From: JAUIAI01 sp963976885
GTDB taxonomy: Bacteria; Pseudomonadota; Gammaproteobacteria; Burkholderiales; Burkholderiaceae_E
Direction of reading: 5' to 3'
Length of the DNA stretch: 10,117 nt
Assembly (NCBI GenBank): GCA_963976885.1
Contig: CAXBNM010000165.1
Span: 1-10,117 of the forward strand
Part shown: positions 1 to 6,501 of the stretch, piece after piece
Layout of the letters: each line of letters begins with the position of its first letter
How positions within the stretch are numbered: position 1 is the stretch's first letter
The notes under the pieces: model-generated
Told to the model about the DNA's origin: nothing
What the model saw: only the letters and a program-made list of their open reading frames with translations
Database searches by the model: none
Position numbers and translations under genes: made by a program

Positions 1-686
1 ATCAACGCATCGTTGATCCAGTCACACATTTCGCCGGCATAGATTTCCGGCTGCTTCGCTTCGATGCCGCGCAGCAAAATCGTTGCTACCTCGGCCGGGT
101 CTGATTTCGGCCCCTGGAAGTCGCGGCTCATATCGGTGTCGAGCGCACCGGTCATCAAGGCCGCCACATAGGTTTGTTGCGCGGCTAGTTCGGCCCGCAC
201 GCCTTCGGTCAAGCGAAGTCCGGCCGCCTTGGCCGCACATAGCGAGCCCATGGCGGGCAATGTGATTTTGGCCAGAATCGACAACACATTGACCAGCCCA
301 CCGCCACCGTTGGCGCCGAGCACCGGCGCAAAGGCCTGACACATGGCCAGGGTGCCCAGATAGTTGGTTTCTATTTCGGCTCGGGCGTCGTCGGTGCTGC
401 GAGCCGCGATGAGCCCTTGCATCCGGTTGATGCCGGCATTGTTGATCAGCAGATTGACATCGGTGCAGCGGGCGGCGGCAGCGGCCACCTGGGCGGCGTC
501 GGTGATGTCGAGCTGCAAGGTTTCGAGGCGATCGCCGTGCCGGGCGGCAAGGTCGGCCAGCATATCGGGTTGGCGGGTGGCGGCATAAACCTTGGTGGCG
601 CCGCTGGCCAGCAAGGCCATCGTTATCGCACGGCCGAGGCCTCGATTGGCGCCGGTGACCAGCGCAGTGCAACGGGTAATGTCCAT
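1..686 (-). CDS. Short-chain dehydrogenase/reductase (SDR), 3' end outside window, catalytic Tyr replaced
   Basis: Encodes a classical-type SDR, a soluble NAD(P)-dependent oxidoreductase family; 228 residues are visible and the stop lies beyond the left edge. The N-terminus carries the Rossmann cofactor motif TGANRGLG (residues 11-18), followed by D60 in LQLDIT and the structural motif NNAG (82-85). The catalytic Ser is S136 (VNVLS) and the catalytic Lys is K153 (CAAKAA), with normal spacing between them. The residue where the catalytic Tyr belongs (S-x12-Y-x3-K) is Leu149, codon CTA at 242-240. The start ATG at 686-684 has an AGGAGA ribosome binding site about eight bases upstream; a longer frame on the same strand up to 843 lacks SDR motifs. 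The gene is divergent from the dienelactone hydrolase gene. The substrate cannot be told. Without the Tyr the protein may be catalytically altered or inactive. Confidence 0.92.
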   Translation of the reverse strand, partial: MDITRCTALVTGANRGLGRAITMALLASGATKVYAATRQPDMLADLAARHGDRLETLQLDITDAAQVAAAAARCTDVNLLINNAGINRMQGLIAARSTDDARAEIETNYLGTLAMCQAFAPVLGANGGGGLVNVLSILAKITLPAMGSLCAAKAAGLRLTEGVRAELAAQQTYVAALMTGALDTDMSRDFQGPKSDPAEVATILLRGIEAKQPEIYAGEMCDWINDAL

Positions 687-860
687 GGGTCGGTCTCCTG
701 GGGCGGCAAGCTGTTCGGTCTTGCGTCACCCGATTGGGGCTTGGAAGCAGTGGCGTTGGCTTACGTTCAACTCGTCGTACGATAACCTGAGGATCAAGGT
801 TTAACCAGTTTGCCGGTCGAAGCGGCTCGAACTGGCGGCACATGCACAGGAGACAGAATC
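687..860. promoter_or_regulatory. Divergent intergenic region between SDR and hydrolase genes, with candidate promoter
   Basis: These 174 bases separate two divergent start codons, so they should carry promoters for both directions. On the plus strand there is a possible sigma70-type pair: TTGGCT at 756-761 and TACGAT at 778-783, 16 bases apart, each matching four of six consensus positions. It would give a leader of about 70 bases before the ATG at 861. Directly downstream lies an imperfect inverted repeat (784-801). The hydrolase has an AGGAGA ribosome binding site at 848-853. I found no convincing promoter for the minus-strand gene. The region is assigned by position; the boxes themselves are weak. 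Confidence 0.35.
784..801. repeat. Imperfect inverted repeat, possible operator
   Basis: AACCTGA (784-790) and TCAAGGTT (794-801) are complementary apart from one extra A, with a three-base centre. The repeat begins immediately after the candidate -10 box of the hydrolase promoter, where a repressor could block transcription start. No regulator gene is visible nearby, and a repeat this short may arise by chance. Confidence 0.2.
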
Positions 861-2090
861 ATGGCGGGTCAATGGATTGAGGTTTCGGCAGCGGACGGAT
901 CAGGAAAGTTTCGTGCTTATCTGGCGGTCCCGGCAGCGGGCAAAGGGCCGGGCATCGTGCTGGCTCAGGAAATTTTCGGTATCAACGACACCATGCGGGA
1001 AGTAGCCGACTATTACGCCGAAGAAGGCTATGTCGTGCTTGCTCCTGATCTGTTCTGGCGGCAAGAGCCCGGCATCGAACTGGGCTACACCGAGGCGGAC
1101 TGGCAACGCGCTTTCGAGTTGTTCAAAGGCTTTGACGAAGCACTCGGCGTTGACGACATTGCGGCCAGCCTGAAGGCCTTGCGGGCGCGGCCCGAATGCG
1201 TGGGTAAAACCGGCTGCGTGGGCTTTTGTCTGGGGGGCAAGCTCGCCTACCTGACGGCGTGTCGCACTGATGTGGATGTTGCCGTGGGCTATTACGGGGT
1301 CGGCATTGAAGCGGCCCTGGATGAGGCCAGCAAAATCGACGCCCGGCTGGTCTTGCACCTTGCCGCGCAAGATGGTTTTTGTCCGCCCGAGGCGCAGGAA
1401 AAAATTCAGGCTGCGTTGAGTGGTCGCAGCAATATCGAGTTGTATGTTTATCCTGGCGTCGACCACGCGTTTGCCCGCGAAGGCGGTGAGCACTATGACA
1501 AGCCTTCTGCGCTGATGGCTCACGAGCGCTCAGTGGCGGCCTTGCGTCGCGAACTGGGGCCGCACTACAACCTCTCGGCGCTCTGGGACAAGCATTGCGA
1601 GTATGAATTCGCCACTCGAGACGTCCCCGCCACCATGGCCACGATGGTGGCCGAACCCTATGTCAATCACATTCCGACCATGACCGGTGGGGTCGGTCAC
1701 AAGCATCTCGCCCACTTCTACGAAAACTTCTTCGTCAACAGCAATCCGCCCGACACCCGGCTGGTGCCTATCTCGCGCACGGTCGGGGCGACCCAGGTCG
1801 TCGATGAGATGCTGTTCTGCTTTACGCACACCACCGAAATTCCCTGGATGCTGCCCGGCGTGGCGCCGACCGGCAAAACAGTCGAGGTGCCGCTGGTGGC
1901 CATCGTGAAATTCCGTGGCGACAAGCTCTATCACGAGCACATCTACTGGGATCAGGCCAGCGTGCTTGTTCAGATCGGCAAACTCGATCCGGCCGGTCTG
2001 CCGGTGGCCGGGGTGGCTACCGCCCACAAGTTGCTCGATGAAACCTTGCCGTCCAATGAACTGATGGGGCCGGCAGGCCGCGCCGGCTGA
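861..2090 (+). CDS. Dienelactone hydrolase-family protein with C-terminal SnoaL/NTF2-like domain
   Basis: The N-terminal part (about residues 1-232) is an alpha/beta hydrolase of the dienelactone hydrolase family, which includes carboxymethylenebutenolidase of chlorocatechol breakdown. The Cys-Asp-His triad is readable: C123 in GFCLGGK, D171 in AAQDGFCPPE and H202 in GVDHAF. E37 in LAQEIFG is the conserved Glu that interacts with the Cys in this family. The usual family length is about 235 residues, but this protein has 409. The extra part (about 240-400) reads like a SnoaL/NTF2-like fold, with segments such as YVNHIPTMTGG, HFYENFF and KLYHEHIYWD. The start at 861 is preferred over the in-frame ATG at 810 because AGGAGA lies seven bases before it and the family N-terminus begins there. 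Likely cytoplasmic. The substrate is unknown; no other aromatic-degradation gene is visible. Confidence 0.9.
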   Translation: MAGQWIEVSAADGSGKFRAYLAVPAAGKGPGIVLAQEIFGINDTMREVADYYAEEGYVVLAPDLFWRQEPGIELGYTEADWQRAFELFKGFDEALGVDDIAASLKALRARPECVGKTGCVGFCLGGKLAYLTACRTDVDVAVGYYGVGIEAALDEASKIDARLVLHLAAQDGFCPPEAQEKIQAALSGRSNIELYVYPGVDHAFAREGGEHYDKPSALMAHERSVAALRRELGPHYNLSALWDKHCEYEFATRDVPATMATMVAEPYVNHIPTMTGGVGHKHLAHFYENFFVNSNPPDTRLVPISRTVGATQVVDEMLFCFTHTTEIPWMLPGVAPTGKTVEVPLVAIVKFRGDKLYHEHIYWDQASVLVQIGKLDPAGLPVAGVATAHKLLDETLPSNELMGPAGRAG

Positions 2091-2108
2091 ACGGGCGGGT
2101 TGTTCAGC
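2086..2108. terminator. Hairpin at the convergent gene junction
   Basis: GCTGAAC (2086-2092) pairs perfectly with GTTCAGC (2102-2108) around a nine-base loop. It overlaps the hydrolase stop codon (2088-2090) and lies just before the stop of the converging gene (2112-2114), so it could serve both strands. No T-run follows on either strand, so a standard intrinsic terminator is not supported. Confidence 0.22.
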
Positions 2109-2111
2109 TGT

Positions 2112-2876
2112 TCATCGGCTGGCCAGTGCCTGCCGGCGGCCAGCATCTGAATGCTGGCGGCTGCGGGCCGGCTTGTCGGTGACGGCGTCAATGGCGGGCT
2201 GGCGATTGTCGTTGACGATGGTCCGCGCCCATTGCTCGCTCAGATCAAAGGTGTCGGCGGCATCGTCGCCATCGCGCACCGGCGCAATCAGCATCAGCAC
2301 AATAATCTGATCGCGCACGAGTACAAACGACTCCAGGCGCATCATGGCTTGCGCTACCGCCTCGCCTTGCTTGTTGCTGCGCGAGACGGCGTAGGCATAG
2401 GCATAGCCGACCCGGTCATCGGCATGATCAAAGATGCCGAGCGGAATCGGACGCGGGCGCTCGTTTGCTTGCAGCGGGTTGCTTTTGCGCGTGTGTCGTG
2501 ACGCTTCATACATTGCGTTTTCTGACTTCACAATATCGGCGCGCAAGGTGTCGAACTCTTTCCGGGTCACCGGGCGCCCTTCGAACTCACGCGGAATCGT
2601 CACAAAGGCGGTGCCACGGTCGTCACGCACGGCAACATTGCGAAAGCAGGCCTGCAAGCTTGCGTGCAGGCCGATGCGGATCTGCATCGCGCCAAAGTCA
2701 TTGCTTGAACAGTGACTGGCCGATGGCTCGGGCGGGGCAATGCGAAGCGAGGCTGTGGTGTCGGCGGCCTGGGCGGCGCCGGCAAGAGTAAGCATTGTCA
2801 GCAGCGCGAAGCTGCCACGGCAAATGCATCGGACGACAACAGCTTGTGCGTCCCGACTGGCTGTGCGGGCTTTCAT
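2112..2876 (-). CDS. Predicted exported protein of unknown function
   Basis: I do not recognise the family of this 254-residue protein. The N-terminus looks like a Sec signal peptide: basic residues up to R20, a hydrophobic stretch from about 22 to 35 (FALLTMLTLAG), and an AQA|AD cleavage site after residue 37, so the mature protein should be periplasmic or secreted. The mature part holds two Cys, C56 and C77, that could form a disulfide. Next come a conserved-looking FVTIPREFEGRPVTRKEFD segment (about 91-109), a stretch with a repeated YAYA (about 158-161), and a hydrophobic strand VRDQIIVLMLIAPV (about 187-200). The C-terminal 30 residues are basic and probably disordered. The ATG at 2876 is preceded by AGAAGAG at suitable spacing. 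The gene is monocistronic, convergent with the hydrolase gene and divergent from the carbohydrate cluster, so context gives no function. Confidence 0.75.
   Translation of the reverse strand: MKARTASRDAQAVVVRCICRGSFALLTMLTLAGAAQAADTTASLRIAPPEPSASHCSSNDFGAMQIRIGLHASLQACFRNVAVRDDRGTAFVTIPREFEGRPVTRKEFDTLRADIVKSENAMYEASRHTRKSNPLQANERPRPIPLGIFDHADDRVGYAYAYAVSRSNKQGEAVAQAMMRLESFVLVRDQIIVLMLIAPVRDGDDAADTFDLSEQWARTIVNDNRQPAIDAVTDKPARSRQHSDAGRRQALASR
2139..2158. repeat. Perfect 8-bp inverted repeat with 4-base loop
   Basis: GCCAGCAT (2139-2146) and ATGCTGGC (2151-2158) are exact reverse complements around CTGA. The hairpin lies inside the last codons of the exported-protein gene and about 50 bases beyond the hydrolase stop. 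On the plus strand it could stop or protect the hydrolase transcript. There is no T-run after it, so a terminator role is only a possibility. Confidence 0.3.
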
Positions 2877-3033
2877 GGTTGGCTCTTCTGGCTGACCTGG
2901 CCTTGCGGCAAGCCTCGATTGTTGGGCGCATGCCAGCGCTTGCCTGTGACATTGCGCACATCAGGCGGTTTGTCGAAATAAATGACGCCAAGCGCCATAA
3001 AGTTCACGGTCAGAAAAGAAGGAAAGCCGTTCA
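2877..3033. promoter_or_regulatory. Divergent intergenic region upstream of the carbohydrate cluster
   Basis: This 157-base gap separates the exported-protein gene (leftward) from the five-gene cluster (rightward) and must contain the cluster promoter if transcription starts here. The 3' half is AT-richer than its surroundings (about 2968-3020). A weak candidate is TCGAAA (2973-2978) and CATAAA (2996-3001), 17 bases apart, four of six matches each. A purine-rich stretch with AAGGAA at 3019-3024 is a good ribosome binding site for the gene at 3034. I see no riboswitch or strong operator. Confidence 0.3.
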
Positions 3034-4038
3034 ATGACGGTTATGCCTGATGCTCTGACAACCTTTCCCTCGCAGTCCAAGTCTGCCGGCTCGATCCAGT
3101 CGGCAGCGGCAGCGAATGACGCGACCCGTACCCGCCGAGCGCATGAGCGTCGCCTGGTCACCGTGGTCATTCCCGGTTACAACGAAGCCGAGGTGCTTGA
3201 ACGCAACCTGGCGGCGATCATGGGTTATCTGCATGGCCTGCGCCATCAGTGGCGCTTTGAAGTGCTGCTGGTCAACGATGGCAGTCGTGACGAAACCGGT
3301 GAAATTGCCGAGCGCCTGATGGCAACGTATCCGAACTTGTCGGTGATTCACCATCCCGCCAATTTCGGTCTTGGTCAGGCGCTGAAAACGGCGTTCGCCG
3401 CATCGCGTGGCGACTACGTCATTACGCTCGATGTCGACCTGAGCTATTCGGTACGCACGATCGAAACCTTGCTCAGTGCCATCGACGGTACCGCTGCCAA
3501 GCTGGTCCTGGCGTCACCGTACATGGAAGGCGGGCGTACCACCAACGTGCCGCGCTTGCGGCTGGTGTTGAGTCGCTGGGCCAACCATATGTTTTCGTGG
3601 TTGTCGGGCAAGCAGCATGTCACCTTTACCTGCATGGTGCGCGCTTATGACGGACCGTTCATTCGCGCCCTCGAACCCAAGGCGCAAGGCATGGGCATCA
3701 TGCCCGAGATTGTCTACAAGACGATGATTCTTGGCGGGCGCATCGAAGAGGTTCCTGCGCACCTGGACTGGACCGCGCAGCTGGTCGAGGCGCCCAAGCG
3801 CTCCTCGAGCATGCGTTTGCTGTCGTGGTTATGGCAGGCCGGCGCCGGCGTCGAGGTTGCCACCAGTACAGCGGTGCTGGCCATCGGAGCCTTGATTCTC
3901 GCGGTGCAGTTGCTTGGTCTTGGCGCCGTGTCGCTGCAAGGCAAGAAGTATTACGAAGAAACCTATTTTCAGATGGTCAAGTTGCGCCGCCAGATCGGTG
4001 GTCAGCAGCCTCAGGCCGACAAAGGAGAACGGCCATGA
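3034..4038 (+). CDS. Family 2 glycosyltransferase with one C-terminal membrane segment
   Basis: A GT-A-fold inverting transferase of family GT2, closest in layout to dolichyl/polyprenyl-phosphate sugar synthases (DPM1, ArnC-like). The catalytic domain starts at VTVVIPGYNEAE (about 42-53). It continues with the nucleotide-binding VNDGSRD (80-86) and NFGLGQALKTAF (110-121), then the metal-binding DVD (133-135) in ITLDVDLSYS. A hydrophobic segment at about 276-298 should anchor it in the inner membrane with the active site in the cytoplasm. The first 40 residues are a polar, Ala/Ser-rich extension. The start ATG at 3034 has AAGGAA nine bases upstream; the ATG at 3043 is worse placed. It is the first gene of the cluster and overlaps the next by four bases (ATGA). 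Donor and acceptor cannot be read from sequence; the single membrane segment and DPM1-like core suggest polyprenyl phosphate as acceptor. Confidence 0.92.
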   Translation: MTVMPDALTTFPSQSKSAGSIQSAAAANDATRTRRAHERRLVTVVIPGYNEAEVLERNLAAIMGYLHGLRHQWRFEVLLVNDGSRDETGEIAERLMATYPNLSVIHHPANFGLGQALKTAFAASRGDYVITLDVDLSYSVRTIETLLSAIDGTAAKLVLASPYMEGGRTTNVPRLRLVLSRWANHMFSWLSGKQHVTFTCMVRAYDGPFIRALEPKAQGMGIMPEIVYKTMILGGRIEEVPAHLDWTAQLVEAPKRSSSMRLLSWLWQAGAGVEVATSTAVLAIGALILAVQLLGLGAVSLQGKKYYEETYFQMVKLRRQIGGQQPQADKGERP

Positions 4039-5504
4039 GCGCCAGCAAGTCCCCGTCACGCATTGCAGTAGTCGGTGCTGGCATGCTTGGATTGATGACT
4101 GCCTTGCGTCTGGCGCAGGCGGGTCGCGAAGTCATTGTGTATGAAGCCGAAGCAAACGCCGGCGGTCTGACCGGCACCGCTACGTTTGGAGGTTATCAAT
4201 GGGATCGCTTCTATCATGTCGTGTTGTTGTCCGATCTGCACACGCGCGGTTTGCTGAAAGAACTGGGGCTTGAGCATCGTCTGCGTTTCGGCACTTCACG
4301 GACCGGCTTTTATACCGACGACAAACTGCACGGCATGTCCAATGCCTGGGAGTTCCTGAAGTTCGAGCCGCTGAGTTTGATCGACAAGACCCGGCTGGCC
4401 ATGACCATCTCAATGGCTGGTCGCATCCGGCGCCCCGAACGTCTGGAGAAAATCCTTGCCATTGACTGGTTGACCCGTTGGTCGGGCAAGCGGGTTGTTG
4501 AAAAAATCTGGAAGCCGCTGCTCAAAAGCAAACTCGGTGACAACTATCGTCATGCCAGTGCCGCCTTCATCTGGGCCATCATTGCGCGCTTGTACGCTGC
4601 GCGCCGCTCCGGACTCAAGCGCGAACAATTCGGGGTTATCGACGGCGGCTATGCCATTGTTGTTCATGCCTTGCTGCGTCGCCTTGATGAGCTTGGCGTG
4701 GCCGTGCGTACCGGCACGCCGATCAAGACCGTACGCGGTGCTGCGCCCCATGTGATGATTGAAACGCAGGACGGTGACGTTGCGCACTTCGATGAGGTGG
4801 TAATGACTGTTGCGCCAGTCATTGCACAGGCTTTGTGTCCTGAGTTGCAGCCGGCCGAAAAGAAGCGGCTCGCCGATGTGCCGTATCAGGGGGTGATCTG
4901 TGCGGCGTTGTTGCTCAAGAAGCCACTCTCGCCCTACTACGTCACGAACCTGACTGACGGCAATATGCCGTTCACCGGCGTGATTGAAATGACTGCGCTG
5001 ATGGGTACGCAAACCTTTGGTGGCAACTCGCTGGTTTATCTGCCCTTGTACCTGCCCCAAGAGGCTGCGGAATGGAAGCTGAGCGCCGGCGAAATTCGCG
5101 ACCGCTTCTACGCCGGACTCGAAAAGATGCACCCCGGATTCGATCGATCCGATGTGCTCGATTGCAAGCTCTCCAGGGCGCGTCGGGTGCTGCCGATTTC
5201 AACGCTCAACTACTCGCGTGACGTGATGCCGCCGGTCAGTACCTCTGTGCCGCACATTCACTTCGTCAACGCGGCGCGCATTGCTTATGGCACTCTGAAT
5301 GTCAACGAGACTCTCGCACTGGCTCAACAACATGTTGAGGATGTGTTGCGAGTCACCCATGCTGCACCGCCTGCGGTGGTTGCGCCAAATGATCAGCAGG
5401 AGCCACGTATTGCTGTCACCGGGTTTGGTCCCGATGTCGCCGCCGACACCGCCGACAAAGCGCGATCGGCCGAACGTGAGCAAACCACCGAACAAGGCGC
5501 TTGA
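4035..5504 (+). CDS. FAD-dependent oxidoreductase (amine oxidase / UDP-galactopyranose mutase-like)
   Basis: A 489-residue flavoprotein. The N-terminus has the dinucleotide-binding motif GAGMLG (14-19) after strand IAVV, the acidic residue E37 in VIVYEAE that binds the FAD ribose, and GGLTG (43-47). Then comes DRFYHVVLLSD (57-67), a pattern seen in flavoproteins of polysaccharide loci. A central helical region (about 100-200) is followed by IDGGYAIVVHALLRRL (202-217) and the second FAD strand FDEVVMTVAP (252-261). The C-terminal FAD region is near VNAARIAYGTLNVNETLALA (411-430). The last 45 residues are low-complexity and probably disordered. The start at 4035 follows AAAGGAGAA at 4021-4029; the open frame back to 3825 is only the shadow of the upstream gene. 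It is translationally coupled to the glycosyltransferase. A role in sugar or lipid-carrier modification is likely, but the reaction is unknown. Confidence 0.85.
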   Translation: MSASKSPSRIAVVGAGMLGLMTALRLAQAGREVIVYEAEANAGGLTGTATFGGYQWDRFYHVVLLSDLHTRGLLKELGLEHRLRFGTSRTGFYTDDKLHGMSNAWEFLKFEPLSLIDKTRLAMTISMAGRIRRPERLEKILAIDWLTRWSGKRVVEKIWKPLLKSKLGDNYRHASAAFIWAIIARLYAARRSGLKREQFGVIDGGYAIVVHALLRRLDELGVAVRTGTPIKTVRGAAPHVMIETQDGDVAHFDEVVMTVAPVIAQALCPELQPAEKKRLADVPYQGVICAALLLKKPLSPYYVTNLTDGNMPFTGVIEMTALMGTQTFGGNSLVYLPLYLPQEAAEWKLSAGEIRDRFYAGLEKMHPGFDRSDVLDCKLSRARRVLPISTLNYSRDVMPPVSTSVPHIHFVNAARIAYGTLNVNETLALAQQHVEDVLRVTHAAPPAVVAPNDQQEPRIAVTGFGPDVAADTADKARSAEREQTTEQGA

Positions 5505-5505
5505 G

Positions 5506-6501
5506 ATGAAGTCCGTACGCACTCGCCCCGTTGGCAGTATTTCGCTTGATCTGGATAACCTCTGGTCGTACTTGAAGATTCATGGTGATCCGGCCTGGGA
5601 GCAGCGACCGTCATATCTACCGACCTTTGTGCCGTACATGCTTGATGTGCTCGACCGGGCCGATTTGAAACTCACCTTCTTTGTGGTTGGTCTTGATGCC
5701 GAAGATGAAGTCAACGCGCCGGCATTGCGTGAGATCGTTGCACGTGGTCATGAAATCGGTAATCACTCCTACGAACACGAGCCGTGGCTGGCCGAATATG
5801 ATGACGCTGCATTGAGCGCGGAAATCGATCGTACCGACCATGCGATTCGTCAGGCAGCCGGCGTGCGGCCGGTGGGCTTTCGGGGGCCGGGTTTCAGCTG
5901 GTCGCCTTCGTTGCTGCGCATTCTGCAAGAGCGCGGCTATCTGTATGACGCCTCAACGCTGCCCACCTGGCTCGGACCGATTGCCCGTATGTATTACTTC
6001 TGGACGGCCAACCTGAGTGCCGCCGAACGCGAGCGACGCAAAGACTTGTTTGGCAACTTCGCCGATGGTTTGCGCCCGCTCAAACCGTATCGGTGGGCCT
6101 TCGACAATGAACGCCAGTTGCTGGAAATTCCGGTCACCACGATACCGTTGTTGCGAACGCCGTTTCACTTCAGCTACCTCTCGTTTCTGGCGCGCTTCTC
6201 GCGCCAGCTGATGTTCGCCTATCTGTACATGGCTATCGGCATGTGTCGTCTGACGGGTACCGCGCCGAGTTTCCTGCTGCATCCACTTGATGTAATCGGT
6301 GGCGATCAGGCGCCGCAGTTGAGTTTCTTTCCCGGGATGGAGTTGAGCAGTGAAGCCAAAACCGATTTGTTGCTCGAAGTGCTGCAGGTCTTGCAACGCC
6401 ACTTCGACTTGCGACCCATGAGTGAGCACGCGCATCTGTGCAAGACGGCGAGCAGTGTGCCGGTCGGCTTGCCTGGTCAGTCGCTGTCGGGAGGTCATTG
6501 A
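5506..6501 (+). CDS. Polysaccharide deacetylase (NodB homology domain, CE4 type)
   Basis: A 331-residue metal-dependent carbohydrate deacetylase. The CE4 motifs appear in order. Motif 1 is SLDLDNLW, with D15 and D17 in place of the usual adjacent DD. Motif 2 is the metal-binding H-x3-H in NHSYEH (H87, H91). Motif 3 is FRGPGFSW (R126), motif 4 is YDASTLPTW (D148), and a late His is H259 in LLHPLDVIGG. There is no signal peptide, so unlike chitin or peptidoglycan deacetylases it probably acts in the cytoplasm or at the membrane face on a lipid-linked or nucleotide-linked sugar. The insert at about 165-250 is hydrophobic in places (YLSFLARF, LMFAYLYMAIGM) and may touch the membrane. The start ATG at 5506 lies one base after the previous stop; the frame open back to 5299 is a shadow. 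It shares one base with the next gene (TGATG). Confidence 0.9.
   Translation: MKSVRTRPVGSISLDLDNLWSYLKIHGDPAWEQRPSYLPTFVPYMLDVLDRADLKLTFFVVGLDAEDEVNAPALREIVARGHEIGNHSYEHEPWLAEYDDAALSAEIDRTDHAIRQAAGVRPVGFRGPGFSWSPSLLRILQERGYLYDASTLPTWLGPIARMYYFWTANLSAAERERRKDLFGNFADGLRPLKPYRWAFDNERQLLEIPVTTIPLLRTPFHFSYLSFLARFSRQLMFAYLYMAIGMCRLTGTAPSFLLHPLDVIGGDQAPQLSFFPGMELSSEAKTDLLLEVLQVLQRHFDLRPMSEHAHLCKTASSVPVGLPGQSLSGGH

Noticed and set aside
775..782. Perfect palindrome TCGTACGA overlapping the candidate -10 box
   Set aside because: An 8-base palindrome is expected by chance in 10 kb and it does not extend on either side.
22..843. Minus-strand open frame of 273 codons over the SDR gene
   Set aside because: It is another frame of the same strand, extremely rich in Arg, Pro and His. 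The SDR motifs are in the frame starting at 686.
900..1523. Minus-strand open frame opposite the dienelactone hydrolase
   Set aside because: Antisense to the coding sequence that holds the catalytic triad; no recognisable motif.
3825..4034. N-terminal extension of the flavoprotein frame into the glycosyltransferase gene
   Set aside because: The extension is Arg-rich shadow sequence. The ATG at 4035 has a strong AAAGGAG site and puts the FAD motif at the expected distance from the N-terminus.
4410..5132. Minus-strand open frame of 240 codons opposite the flavoprotein gene
   Set aside because: Antisense shadow with no motif and no ribosome binding site context; the plus strand has clear FAD motifs.
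5299..5505. N-terminal extension of the deacetylase frame into the flavoprotein gene
   Set aside because: It overlaps conserved flavoprotein C-terminal sequence, and the ATG at 5506 directly follows the upstream stop in the style of the other junctions.
6438..6500. Upstream in-frame start for the amidotransferase
   Set aside because: It would bury the essential N-terminal Cys of the glutaminase domain; the ATG at 6501 gives Met-Cys and has a GGGAGG site.
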